Shown piece after piece: positions 12,181 through 23,042 of a stretch of 64,000 bases of DNA. The DNA comes from Siderastrea siderea. Its lineage: Eukaryota > Cnidaria > Anthozoa > Scleractinia > Rhizangiidae. Every line of letters begins with the position of its first letter. Within the stretch, counting starts at the first letter, position 1. The stretch is from the NCBI GenBank assembly GCA_964030785.1, contig OZ034974.1, positions 46,381,003 to 46,445,002 of the forward strand, written 5' to 3'. Position numbers and translations under genes: made by a program. Under the pieces are notes generated by a model. That model was not told where the DNA came from. It saw nothing but the letters and a program-made list of their open reading frames with translations, and did not search any database.

Positions 12181-14169
12181 TGGCATTCACTATGTTTGGC
12201 GGTATACTGCTAATCTAGAGAAAGTGCAGTAAAACCAAGTCGGGGCGAAATTTCAAAAGCAAGACGTTCTTTGGGGTATCGTAGGTTCACATTTGGTAGA
12301 GCAGTACCCCACGATCAGGTGGTTCTGGGGGCTACATACTGCAAACTGGATCATAACCATGAAGTCGTCATGGACCAAGCTCCCACAACTGTTTTACCAA
12401 ACAGAATGTATTCAACGGAGGATATTTCTATCAAGTAGTAATATTTTTGCTATACATGTTAAGATGCTCCCCCAAAGTCCGAGTTATCACGTTACTTCAA
12501 CTTGCTAAAAATACAAAAAAAAAATAGCAACCACGTCACACACTGTGTTTTTGTGCTTACAGCTCTAAATTAAGGGCAAAAATTTGAATTTTTAATTTTC
12601 CCTCATGAGCTCCAGCCCTTATTTTCAAATAAATTCACCCTTCATTGGTGAGCGATCATACATTCAAATAGAAACGCGAGTGCAACAGGTCTTTTTGTTG
12701 ACATTAGCTACTGGTCAGCGGCTACTGCCGGAAAAATTTAACACGAAAGAAGTAATACATGGAAAGCTTGGTCTAAATGAAGGCTTTTGAACAAAGAATT
12801 TTCCCAAAACCAACTGTTTTGACGCTTCTAAGATGATCTCTGAAACGTACGGATCTATATTTGATCGAAGATGACAGAATAATTGAGGTAATGGGTGCAA
12901 ATGTAAACAGAACAAAATGCCCTTCGTTGATTTCATTGTTTTGCAAGGCACTAAGTGTTCGCTACATAAGTTTGCAAAACACAGGCTGTGATATAGGCAA
13001 TATGACTTGCTTTTATTGATTTATTCTCAGATTAATAGTTCTAGATCAAGTTTGTTTTGTAAAGCGCAATTAGCAATCATCGAGTGGCATGTACTTCATA
13101 ACTTGTTTATCTTGTGAATTGAACATAGTTAATGAGCTATTTGAATGCTGTACATTTTAATTAAAGCTATATGCGAAATGTTACCAGTTTACATTTGTGT
13201 CCTGCTGTAGTTTGAAACTATTTTCGTGTTTTCCTGATGTAAGGGAACATTGCTCGCATCACAGTTGCTCTTAAATTCCACGCATAGGTTGTGGTTCGTA
13301 ATTTGCATAATTAAGAAATACTGGTGTTTCAAAGCGGCGCCACGTTCTTTAAACCGTCTGGCCGCACGATTTTATTTTATTATAACTAAGACCAAGTCTT
13401 TAACTTTCCATGACTGCAAGGAATTTGCTAGACGAGGTCTCACTTTTTGTTAACATGTATTTTTGTTTACCCATTTTTCCTACTTTTTTAAAAGCTGTTA
13501 AACTGGGTTGTTAAAAGGAACTGTTTTAACTACTCAAAACAACTACATGGAAATGTCAGTAACACTGTAGGATAAGGAAGAGGTGTACTTATCAACCAAC
13601 AGTAGAATTTTGTCCTGCATCAAATTTTAAGTGTCGTGAGGAGTTACCAAAGTTATTGAAAATTGGCATTTTTGTACCAATAAAATGTGCATTTTTGTCC
13701 ACCAGGGGACCCCTCTTGTAAACTGTCGAAGAAAGCATTTAGAGCCCAAACGAAAAGTGTTTTTAAAGTACCCAGACAAAGTACAATTCACATACAAGAT
13801 TTGAAGGAAATCTATTTTGTGACCAATTTGGGTTATGAGGATCTTAGGGAGACAGCCACTTAAAAACTGATTTCTCCTCAGTATGACCAGTGCTAGACTT
13901 AACATTTCATGTACCCGTCACTTCCTCATTGCTGCAAATTACCATCTCAAAAATTGCCAAAGGAATGTGCTCAACCCCACCACAAAATCACAGGCATTTT
14001 ACTAGAATTTCTTGTTAGACGGCATATGTAATGGCGACATTGACTTGTTACTTTATTCATATTCATGCCTTTTGCAATCCTGTCTTCAGGTCAGCAGGTT
14101 TTGGCAAGTCGTCCGGCAGTGGCCCCAAATTGCACTTACCGTCCCTCTTTACGCGAATGACTGTCATTC

Positions 14170-14535
14170 AAACAGTTGCTAACAGTTGGGACATAAGTAA
14201 TTATTATCAAGTTAGACAGCAAGTGTCAAGAGTTTAATAGTAGCTGTTGTTGTTGTTGTTTTTAGTGAACAGAGGCTGAGTCAATTGTTCATCTTTCCTT
14301 TTCCGTAGGGACAAGTGGACATAGAAGAAAGTATAACAACACCACAAAAAAAGCATTTAGAACTTGCGTGAGGTGGCCGCGCGTGATTTGTAATACTTGT
14401 TCTGAATTGTAATAACAGTTGTCACTGCGTTTTTGTACGATAAATTCGCAATTTTATTAATTTAGTTTAGCTGCACATGGGTTGATACCAGTCGGTACTA
14501 TATTGTATTAGCTCATCCATTCTGCAGGGTAAATA
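14170..14535. other. BRICHOS pseudogene intron, no feature
   Basis: Nothing recognised apart from a short (TTG)n run near 14,240. Confidence 0.4.
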
Positions 14536-14537
14536 AA

Positions 14538-14539
<2 letters not shown>

Positions 14540-14571
<32 letters not shown>

Positions 14572-14586
14572 ATTATTATTATTATT
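14540..14586. repeat. (GAT)n(ATT)n microsatellite
   Basis: About eleven GAT triplets pass directly into about five ATT triplets. Confidence 0.9.
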
Positions 14587-14670
14587 AAATAAAAAGGAAG
14601 TGATCAGACCGAATATATTTCACTGCGGTTGAACAGTCTTTACAGTTACATCATTCTCTGTATTAGACTA

Positions 14671-14937
14671 CAATCTCGGACAAAACTGTCGAGACACTTC
14701 GGAATGAATGAGAACTTTGACCTTAAAGAGCACTTGCCACAACAAATCTTTCCCCCTCTCCCCCTTACAAATGTTACTTTGCCACCAAAATTCCCCTCAG
14801 TCCTTCCAAACAACATTGAGTGAGGGGAGGGGGAGGGAAAAGTATTTCTGCAATCTTGTCGGTGTTTCCATACAGGAAACTTGAGAAATACGTGCGCCAA
14901 TTGCCTTAATGTCCCAATTAGTTTTGTCCAAGATTGT
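14671..14937. mobile_element. MITE, copy 1 of a direct pair
   Basis: Ends are inverted: CAATCTCGGACAAAACTG at the left and AGTTTTGTCCAAGATTG at the right. The interior has a C-rich then G-rich block (CCCTCTCCCCC, later GGGGAGGGGGAGGG) that can itself fold back. A second copy lies 590 bp downstream in the same orientation. Confidence 0.6.
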
Positions 14938-15525
14938 GTACAAAGGGTTTCCGTGACTGTGCAGGACATGTACTACTTCCAGAAGCCTTCAATCGTTTTC
15001 TACGTGGGCTCCATCAAAGAGAAGTTTTTAAAACTTTTTTTGGTAAAATAAATACTGACGTAAAATTTAAAAGGGCAAAAATAAGAATGCAAGGATCTTG
15101 TTATTTTTGGTTGGTAACAACTAGTGCGCGTACAATACTACCATGGGTATAGGTTATAAACTGCGGACGCGTCTTGAACGCTAACACGAATGGTATTTCC
15201 CTCAGAGGATCTACCTATTTTTGTAGTGGATATCTTAGAATAAAATTGCAGTGGAAAATTTTCTCAAAATGTACGAGAATACCGTTAAAAAGTCAACTGT
15301 CGATAAAAGCCACAGCCATAGTGAATTGATAGATGTGTAACTTGTTGACAGCTATTTGAATGGAAGCTAAGGCAGCTCATTTTTGCGTCCAATTTATTTA
15401 GTTCATACTCAATTTCAGGCAAAAGGCTTTTAAAACATCCACTTTGCTGGACTACAGATAATATAAGAGCCTGGAGATTTAAACACAACGCAAATCCTAG
15501 ATAAATCGCCAAAATCCTCTCACGC

Positions 15526-15809
15526 AGTCTCAGACAAAACTGTTGAGACATTTCGGAATGAATGAGAACTTTGACCTTGAAAACCACCTACCACAACAAA
15601 TCTTTTCCCCTCTCCCCCTTATCAATGTTGCTTTGCCACTAAAATTGCCCTGAGGATTCTTCAGTCCCTCCAAGCAATATTGAGCGAGGGGAGGAGGGGG
15701 GGGGGAGGAAAAGCATTTCTGCGATCTTGTCGGTGTTTCCATACAGGGAAATTGAGAAATACGCGGGCCAATTGCCTTAATGTCTCAACTAGTATTGTCG
15801 AACATTGTA
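15526..15809. mobile_element. MITE, copy 2 of a direct pair
   Basis: Homologous along its whole length to 14,671-14,937, with a longer G-run (15,688-15,706) and a 10-base insertion. Terminal repeats are more decayed. Frames on both strands here are by-products of the repeat. Confidence 0.6.
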
Positions 15810-16600
15810 ACAAAATTCTCTCAGATAAAGGCTTGTTTTCTCTTCAGGCGGACCTTCCGTCCAATTCGCCTTTTTTTCAGAATTTGGCGATTAATGACCA
15901 CTGTTTTGGTATTCAAAACTTCGTAGCTTATGAAAATGGTATCCTGTTTATACTATAGTGTTCCATCTGAACTTTTGCAGAGTCACAGTAAATTTCACAA
16001 AAAATTGTAATAATGTTTGAATAGCCCTTAAAAACTTATTATGTTGGACTGAAGATAAATAATTTTGCATCATGAGATGTTCACTTGTTATTGTTCGAAA
16101 CTTGAAAAAAAAAACAGTTTTCTGGATAATTGTTTATTTTTAAGACAAGTTTACAAAATGCGACAATTTGTTATTAGAATTACGACAGCTCCGATAACAA
16201 CAAGTCGAAACAAGTAACGACAACATGCATATGTTATTGTAATTTGCTACAGCTTCATTATACAACAGTGTAATTACAATAGTAACAGGTATTACAAATC
16301 ACAACAACTGTTGCCAAAATTCAAGACCGGACACGGACAACAACGCTTTGTTACCTTAACTTTACCCTTTTGTTTATAGCATCACAAAACCGAGAATATT
16401 GTTGGGTCAAAGTAACTCACAATAACTGTACATGTAAAGCTGATCGTGCTAAGTAACAGTATCTAATATTATCAAATAAAAGGTGGGTTGGCAACAAAGG
16501 TTAAAAGTACACGTTTTCGAATGGCAGTGTTTCTGGAAACTTTTGTCTGCATAACCTGCGTGGTATTTTTATGTATATCTCGTAAAAGCTACAAAAATAC
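15810..16600. other. BRICHOS pseudogene intron, no feature
   Basis: AT-rich intronic sequence with several short TTGTTA/AACAA-rich stretches. No gene seen. Confidence 0.4.
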
Positions 16601-17458
16601 CACTTTGAAGTCGTAAAGAAAGTCAGCTCCAGTGAGTCCGTTGTGAGCGGGAACATTGAAGTACTCAACATCATTTCCCTCATCAATTTTAATTTTCTTA
16701 ACATACTTAGTCCCTCTCTTTATGATGTGAACTTTAAACTCCCCGAATCGTCGATCTCTATACTATATTCCCGTTTGGACTCTGTTAAAAAACGAAACCA
16801 TAATACTTAAGAAATATGTAGAGTGTAGGCAAAGAAGCCAATAGCTGTCACCGATTTTGTATAGGCTCTTTTCTTATTGAAAACAAAATCTAGATCTGAT
16901 GATTGTGAAAGACGAAAACTGAACGAACCAAACGGTGCATGACGTGACCAAATTTCTAAGTGTCGTCCAAGCCACGGGCAGTGCTGAAGGAATTTGAACT
17001 GATCGCCTCAGTTGCTCTCAATTTACTTTTTCTAGTCTTAGACCAGATATGTTTTCCTGCAAGTTGCCGTCCAACAAATGTTGCATTGCAATTTGCGGTC
17101 TTACATGTTGCACGTATTACTACCCCCGCCTAAAACCATGTCTATGATCATAATTTGTATCGGACTGGTTTAGTGTTAGACTTGCTAATTTCTAGCGCTC
17201 GCGTCATAATTGAACATTCGCTCGCTGCGGTAGCTCGCTTCTGCAATTCTGTAACAGGCAGCAACTAAAGGGAATTATTTCTTGTGATGGGATCGTCTAG
17301 AACTATGCCGATATGCAGGTCGACAGTCCGGGGTGCTTACCGCTGGACTAACTTACTTCCGGGTGCATCGGCGGTACTTTGAACAAATAACAACTTGATT
17401 AAGAATAAAGCATAATAGCGGTGATAAACATTATAAATAAATGCATTTTGATAAACTT

Positions 17459-17515
17459 GACGTTTCGTATGCTAGTCAACATACATTTTCAAAAGTAGCC
17501 GTTACAGTGTTTGAA
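17459..17515 (-). ncRNA. Hammerhead-like ribozyme remnant in the Penelope-like element
   Basis: On the minus strand the sequence TTGAAAATGTATG is followed by a loop, then CATACGAAACGTC. This has the hammerhead layout: a core resembling CUGANGA, a five-pair helix II (GTATG with CATAC), then GAAAC. Hammerhead motifs are known in Penelope-like elements (Cervera and de la Pena). Here the CUGANGA core is degenerate (TTGAAAA), so activity is unlikely. Confidence 0.4.
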
Positions 17516-17616
17516 AACTGTTTATATAGTTACAATTAGGGTCTGGAAACGAGATTAAGAAAAACGCTCTTAACAGTAATTTAATACTTCGGACTGTCTC
17601 CCCTGAGAAGCTGTAG

Positions 17617-18033
17617 CTAAAAAAGCAACAGCTTCTCACTGCTAACGTTAACATTCAAAGATGGTTGTAGTTCTTGAATCAGCAAAGTCTCCTTTATTTT
17701 ACAATGAAAGTGCGTTTTGCCGGACGCTAAAATGTCAAAATGATCCCATTTAATGTTGTGACCAGTGGTTTTCATATGATGAGCTATAGCTGATGTGTGG
17801 TCACATTTGGAGAGGGCCTTGAAATGTTCAGTTTTTCTGTCATGAAGTACACGTTTTGTCTTGCCTATATAGAATTCATCGCAATGCCAGCAACCAGCTT
17901 TGTAGGTAATTCTAGACATTTGAGAGCGGTTCAAGGGATCCTTGTAAGGAAAGTAGGATTTGATGCGGCGTGTGTTCTGAAAAATAATCTTGAGGTTGAT
18001 ACAAGAGTAGAATTTGTATACACAGGATTTCAA
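17617..18033 (-). pseudogene. GIY-YIG endonuclease domain of a Penelope-like reverse transcriptase (C-terminal fragment)
   Basis: A 138-codon open frame carries the element's C-terminal endonuclease. It opens with CVYKFYSCINLKIIFQ, then ITYKAGCWHCDEFYIGKTKR, in which the xxY/FYIG step and the following basic residues form the GIY-YIG core. The conserved HDRKTEHFKAL and an IKETLLIQELQPSLN block with the downstream glutamate follow. The upstream half, including the reverse transcriptase, is absent: a stop codon lies a few codons before the frame. Full Penelope-like proteins are several hundred residues longer, so this is a 5'-truncated copy. Confidence 0.8.
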
Positions 18034-18354
18034 ACGTTTAATTTAGCGACTTGATTGCTGTGAAGACCTAAGTAAGGTAACAGGATAATGGTGTCATTCT
18101 TGGGTACTGTCACAACAGTGACAGTACCCAGTGCGTTTATTCACAATGTTTATCACCGCTGTTTGTATTTTATTCTTAATCAAGCTACGATGGCCTAAGA
18201 ACAAAAGTTTAAATAACAACTTACCACTGAAGCACTTGCATGGAGGACGTATAAAAACAGAACAGAAACCCTGAGAAACGATCAGAGCAGATAAAAGCTC
18301 TAAAAGGAAAGGAAAACACAGCATGTAAGTCGATATGTCGAGCTCATAGAACAT

Positions 18355-19621
18355 TCACAAGCTTCAATGAAGTTCTAACATAAAATTTTATAAAACGCAG
18401 AAAGAGCACTCCTTCTCTGTAAATAAAACAATACAACGAAAACCTAGCTGCTTAACAAACACGAGGAATATCCGCAACAAAGCTACATGTACGACGTAAA
18501 GAGACAAATAATATACGTTCATAATTTCGGTCTCCAGAAAGAAATAATTGTCAGGTCACGACCATCACTTCCTATTTCATATTCATACGCAATTATGAGA
18601 ACACGTTTAAGATTTTAAAAAAACGCGTAAATCAGTTGGAGAGCGAAACAAAGAAAGAAATTTCAAAGAATTTTCAAGAGAGATTTCGACGTCTACCGCC
18701 TAACATTTTTTAAGTCCTCTCAAAGGCTTGTCCTTCTTCAACCTTCATAAACTTGCTTTACTCGTGCAAAAACGCTTTCTCTCTTTTATCTTGTTTGACA
18801 AGGAAGTAAAACAGAGAAAAGTAACTGCTTAGCGAGACAGGAAATAGAAATACCCTCAACCAGTACATACAGTTACTACTTCAGCTACTTCATGTTTGCT
18901 GGGAAGGGGATTGTCGGAGAAGCTAAATTCTGTGGCTGACATGCAAGGCAAACTCAAGTCGTAAATGCGATGTCATATATTTTGTTGAGATTTCGCGAGA
19001 ATTTGGCATCACATGTTCAGTTCGAATTTTGTAACTCAGTGCTGCTGTGAGCGTTTCTCAATAAACACGGCTCATGCGTAGGAGCAAGTCAGAAATTGAC
19101 CTGAGTGAATCTCAACTATATCACACTACAGTGACGTGAAAGCGACTGATAACTTCCGTTCTACAGTTACACGTGTATCCCGATAGTCAGAGAACATCAG
19201 GCCAATACTGAAAATCAGTTGTATCTTATATGAGCACTACGTTTACTTTTCGAGCCATTCTTACTTTTCAATTTTCTGGAAACACGGAGCTTTTTTGGAA
19301 GAACATCAGTCATGCTCAGCTTCATTTCAGAGTCTAACAAATCCAATAGGTTAAGGCCACAACCTGGGTACACGTTCATTCTGTGATATTTTAAGGAGTA
19401 CTTGCAGAGATTCGTATCGAATTTGAAGAACAGTGACACCATATAAATGTATATACTATTATAGAAAAGCCATTCCTAAACCTGATAGAATTTTAAAGAC
19501 TGACACATCGGAGGACTCTAGCAAGCAAACAGAAATGTCAATGGGAAATAATGTATGCAAAGCTTTTCGAAAGCTTTGTCTTGACTGAACTCATACCCAT
19601 TCAATTTCGGTTTTCATTTGT
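18355..19621. other. 5' flank of the BRICHOS pseudogene
   Basis: The segment 18,620-18,870 is homologous to the 5' flank of the intact BRICHOS gene (39,840-40,740) and may contain the promoter, although I see no clear TATA box. The minus frame at 19,215-19,442 (VYPGCGLNLLDLLDSEMKL) has no family I recognise. Confidence 0.4.
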
Positions 19622-20447
19622 CTTTACTTTTCGTTGTAATCTACAGTGCAACAAAGAACAAAGAACACCAGATAAAAATCACGAAGCAATGAATTACGCA
19701 TTACTTTGACTATATTAGCATTTACTTGCCAACTGTGAATTTGTAACGCAAGCTCTTCCGTCGGTTCATACGTCCTCTTTAGCGTTAAATTTATTAGTGT
19801 TCCAGTGAATCAATGTTAATAAGACTCGATACTAAAATTGGTCACATCGTCAAGCACGCGTGTTTAATGTTCTAAAAAAATCCATCGAGCCGTTCCTTAG
19901 ATTTTCGCAAAAGCGCTCAAATTCAAAAATTACCACAAAATTATTACACGTATGATCTTGGAAAAACAATTTGTTCTCGAGATCGCGAACACCAGTTTCA
20001 ACAAAACTTTCTAGGCGTAAAATAGTAAGAAAAAGACACATTTTGAAAGTATTTTCTAGCCATTTTATCAAAGCATTGATTATTTTTCAGTGCATTTACT
20101 ATTACTATGCAAAAACTAAGGTTGAAAATGTTTTTGCGATTTACTTCAAAACAAACATACAGAATTTTTTTTGTTCTTGTATATTTTGTTTGCCATACAC
20201 CACAGTTTAAGATGTTGGTATTTGCTTTTCAAAGTGAAATCTGGATCGCGGAAAATTTCAATTTTAGTGTTTTCGAGGAATTTTGTTTATCGTTGTCAGG
20301 GAAATATCGATTTTTACAAAATGTAAACCACGCTAAAGTTCAATCCAAAACCAAAAAGTACTACAAATTTCACTTTGTTCCGACAAGATAAAGACTGTCT
20401 AAGAGCCGATTTTAAAAGTGAGGTATGGCCAAAAAAAACTGTATCGA
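19622..20447. mobile_element. Solo arm of the 29,621-31,207 hairpin transposon family
   Basis: This is homologous to one complete arm plus the loop of the hairpin element at 29,621-31,207, in the orientation of its right arm, ending at ACTGTATCGAAA. The other arm and the final CACCTTAA are missing, so it is a one-armed, probably immobile relic. Open frames inside match frames in the full element only as repeat copies. Confidence 0.7.
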
Positions 20448-20580
20448 AATAAGCACCATTATCTCTGAAAAAAGCTTGGTTACACCCAATTTTGTTTTCA
20501 GATTCTGAAAACCCTTGCTAAGATCTGGTTTTCCATATAGTCATAAAACGCGCAAAAATACTTTTGTATTACTAAGTAAA

Positions 20581-20865
20581 TTACTTAAGAAACCCTATCT
20601 CGGACCAGACCCGAGATGTGCAGAACGTATGCGCAGTAACAAAAGGAGGCATCGTCCTTAACAATTTTAGTAATGCCCAGCGTGTGTCTAAGGCATCTGC
20701 TGCAAAAGACTGAAAGCCTATTCTCCTTTTGTTGTATGTTTTTCCAAGCTTCAGTACTATGCAATGAGATGCCTCATCTACCCTAAATGAATCTATGTTT
20801 GGTTGTTGGATGGCTGCTCTGGAATTCGACCTTATCGCTGTTTGTTTGCTTATATTTGTTTCTAG
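20581..20865. other. No recognised gene
   Basis: The minus-strand open frame here (FQSFAADALDTRWALLKLL) reads protein-like but I cannot assign it. It ends against the splice acceptor of the BRICHOS-family exon at 20,866. Confidence 0.3.
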
Positions 20866-21864
20866 GTACCTCAAACTACCCCTTCAGAAAACATCTTCGT
20901 TGACCGGAAGTACTGGGTTGTTTCAGAAGTAGACAAAACTCTTCTTAGACAGGAAGTCCAGGACTTCTGCGGCGAGTTTCCAGTCTTTAGCTTGCGGGAA
21001 GTTGACTTGAATTCTGCCGCTGGTTTGGGCAACAGGACCGTAGGACGAACTCGTTTAGGTAAATACTAGGTTCTCATTATCAAACTCTACTAATTACCGT
21101 TCGAAAAACGAGCAAAACGTGTACAAATAAGCCGCGATATTCATACAATCAGTTATTTGTACAGTACCGTGTGCGTTGGCATCCTGTAAAACTTGACATA
21201 ATTTTCTTTGTTACTAACCCGGATGTTTTGATGTGTAGAACTGCTGTATGTTTTCACTCGTTTGAATTTCGTCGACAGATAAGACTTTTCAATGTGAACA
21301 CGTATTTCTCACCGATTCCTATGCATCCCTCTGGATTCTTAGTTTTTTCAACCATAAAACATTTTTGCTAACATAAAGAATATTGCCCTGCATCAACAGG
21401 TTACTGACAAAAATTACCCAAAAAAATGTTTTCGGAAACTTTCAAGCACACGTAAAATTATCGAGAGAAAATGGCACTAATTTTAGGCAGCCTCTAGAGT
21501 CTCTTAACAGACAAAGTAGATTTAAACCGAGAAATGCTTCCCTTATAGTTACTTAAATAAATTTATCATTTCTATCTGTAGCTAGAGACACGCTAAAATG
21601 GCTTAAATTAAGGTTAAAAACAAAACGAACAAGAAAACGTGCCACACTGAACTCACTCGCTGAAACGGCGATTCTAAGCTTAGTCGCTATTAAAATTGGG
21701 ACAAAAATGTTATTCACCTCAAATGAAGAAACTAAAAAATATAACAATATAAGGAAGGTAAAATATTTCACAACTGAAAAAAAAAACATATAGAGCTTTA
21801 CACTAAGACTATAAACTTTTAAACGGGGCTATGTCACACCAGTTTGGTATCTTTTTAAAAAGGA

Positions 21865-22115
21865 GCAGAGATGGCACGGTGTTGGGAGAGCTCGCCTCTC
21901 ACCAATGTGGCCCGGGTTCGACTCCCTGTCCCGGTGTCATATCTGGGTTGAGTTTGTTGTTGGTTCTCGTCCTTGCTCCGAGAGGTTTTTCTCCGGGTAC
22001 TCCGGCTTTCTCCTCTCCTCAAAAACCAACAATTCCAAATTCCAATTAGATCTGGAGCGCACGAACACTTTCAAACGAGGTATTCAGAGCTCCTAAGTGT
22101 TTCGTGGGTAATTAT
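21865..22115 (+). mobile_element. tRNA-derived SINE
   Basis: The 5' part has a near-consensus RNA polymerase III A box (TGGCACGGTGTTGGGAG) and a perfect B box (GGTTCGACTCC) at tRNA-like spacing. It is followed by a non-tRNA body containing CTCCGAGAGGTTTTTCTCCG. It cannot be folded into a complete tRNA, so it is a SINE and not a tRNA gene. Confidence 0.65.
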
Positions 22116-22160
22116 AAACAAATTATATTCAGTGTCTTGGCATCAATTGAATTCCAGAAA

Positions 22161-22306
22161 TAGAGTGGTTTCACTTAACCCGTGAAACAATATTCAACAA
22201 GTAGTGTCTAATAGTCAAAAGGGAACAAAAGAAAACAATGAAATTAGTGTGTAATAGTGTCTAATTGTTTAGTATCTATTTCACGGGTTAAGTGAAATCA
22301 CTCTAC
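22161..22306. mobile_element. Palindromic MITE
   Basis: Inverted ends TAGAGTGGTTTCACTTAACC and GGTTAAGTGAAATCACTCTA enclose about 90 bp of AT-rich sequence containing two TAGTGTCTAAT repeats. Confidence 0.65.
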
Positions 22307-22943
22307 TGGTCTAGCTTTGTTATTTAAAAGACTATCTTACGGCACTGAAACTGTTTCCTGTCATCTGATGCTACCGATGGCAAGGATGGAAATGGATTTA
22401 AACTTGAAAAAGTTGGGCCAATTTTTTCAAGTTCTGATGCTATGTTCTCAAAAATCACCAAAAACTTATTATGGTTAGCTCTACCTGATAAAATTCATTT
22501 GATATCTTCCTCTTAGTTTTACAGGAGCACTTTGTGTATGAGTAAAGGCACATGTAATGATTTTAGCACAGAAGTGACCTAAAATGGCAAAATCCTCGTG
22601 ACGTAGCCCCTTTAAATATTGACGACAGAGTGACTCTTCAATTGTTGGATAATAAATTAGGAATCGTCAAAACAAACCAATGTGCGGTGCCGAAAAACAA
22701 CAACCTAGATTGAAAAAAACAACACAGACTCGGTCTAAAATAGCCACAATTTCTACTTTTCGAATAAAATACACCAAATGCGAAAAAAAGAATTGCTCAA
22801 AGGAACCTTCACTGTACGGACGGCCGGGCGTACGCAGACGTCACAACCAACATTTCTCCCACCGATAGGTCACAGATTTGCTTACCAAGGGAGCTCCGCC
22901 CCTGCGGCCTTCGACCATAAAGGTGTTTCCGCTATAGGAGCCT

Positions 22944-23042
22944 AGCCTGTAAACAGGCCCTGCGGTGGGGAAATAACGCGAGAAGAAAATTGGCGAGCGA
23001 AGAAAACGCAATTTTCCCCACCGCGGAGCCTGTTCACAGGCT
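22944..23042. mobile_element. Short foldback MITE (AGCCTGTAAACAGGC)
   Basis: Inverted ends around AGCCTGTAAACAGGC and GCCTGTTCACAGGCT; inner inverted segments GCGGTGGGGAAAAT and ATTTTCCCCACCGC extend the hairpin. Confidence 0.6.

Larger units (their letters stand above)
9071..13863. mobile_element. TTAA-flanked long-TIR DNA transposon (4.8 kb), inserted in a BRICHOS intron
   Basis: Two inverted arms run from 9,075 to about 10,420 and from about 12,540 to 13,859. The outer ~1.1 kb of each arm is almost identical, while the inner few hundred bases have diverged. Outer boundaries are TTAA on both sides, followed by GTGGCTGTCTCCCTAAGATC. Matching open frames occur in both arms only because the arms are copies; none has a motif. 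The centre carries a second, smaller inverted-repeat element (11,451-12,180). No transposase is recognisable, so mobilisation in trans is likely. Confidence 0.75.
17397..18210 (-). mobile_element. 5'-truncated Penelope-like retroelement with 12-bp target duplication
   Basis: The insertion is bounded by the direct repeat AAATAACAACTT (17,385-17,396 and 18,211-18,222). The intact paralogue has a single GAACAAATAACAGCTTACC at this place (39,458-39,473), which shows the pre-insertion state. Near its ends the insert carries inverted ~39-bp sequences (17,394-17,432 and 18,145-18,184, sharing GCGGTGATAAACATT), typical of the rearranged terminal repeats of Penelope-like elements. The body encodes a GIY-YIG endonuclease domain. 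It lies directly beside the 5' splice site of the BRICHOS pseudogene's exon 1. Confidence 0.7.
7975..18354 (-). pseudogene. BRICHOS-domain secreted protein, degenerate paralogue (five exon remnants)
   Basis: Five exon remnants line up with the intact gene at 35,818-39,588. Exon 1 (18,225-18,354) encodes a signal peptide starting MFYELDISTYMLCF and ends at a GTAAG donor. BRICHOS exon a (16,601-16,781) is 181 bp instead of 180: it has a 2-base insertion, a premature TAG and a 1-base loss before FKVHIIKRGTKYVKK. BRICHOS exon b (about 14,069-14,169) keeps GKCNLGPLPDDLPKPADLKT but has lost the AG acceptor and has GC at the donor. Exon 4 (8,580-8,766) is an intact frame with QEFCGQFPLFRLREVDL. The terminal exon (7,975-8,232) has a 1-base shift before CNPKDFIFELKL and a conserved Cys changed to Arg (AVSRPS, stop). 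A 4.8-kb transposon sits between exons 4 and b, and a Penelope-like insertion abuts the exon 1 donor. Confidence 0.75.
21823..22611. mobile_element. TTAA-flanked non-autonomous DNA transposon (ACGGGGCTATGTCAC ends)
   Basis: Inverted ends ACGGGGCTATGTCAC and GTGACGTAGCCCCT are each flanked by TTAA (21,819-21,822 and 22,612-22,615). Copy A at window position ~340 lacks the element, which supports a true insertion. The element has collected a tRNA-derived SINE (21,865-22,115) and a palindromic MITE (22,161-22,306). Confidence 0.7.
21496..22808. repeat. Duplicated non-coding block, copy B (partner at 1-515)
   Basis: Homologous to the first 515 bases of the window, interrupted by the 21,823-22,611 insertion. 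It lies in the intron between the two exons of the plus-strand BRICHOS-family copy. Confidence 0.6.

Noticed and set aside
21865..21960. Possible tRNA gene
   Set aside because: A and B boxes are present but a cloverleaf with acceptor stem cannot be formed and the sequence continues into a SINE body.
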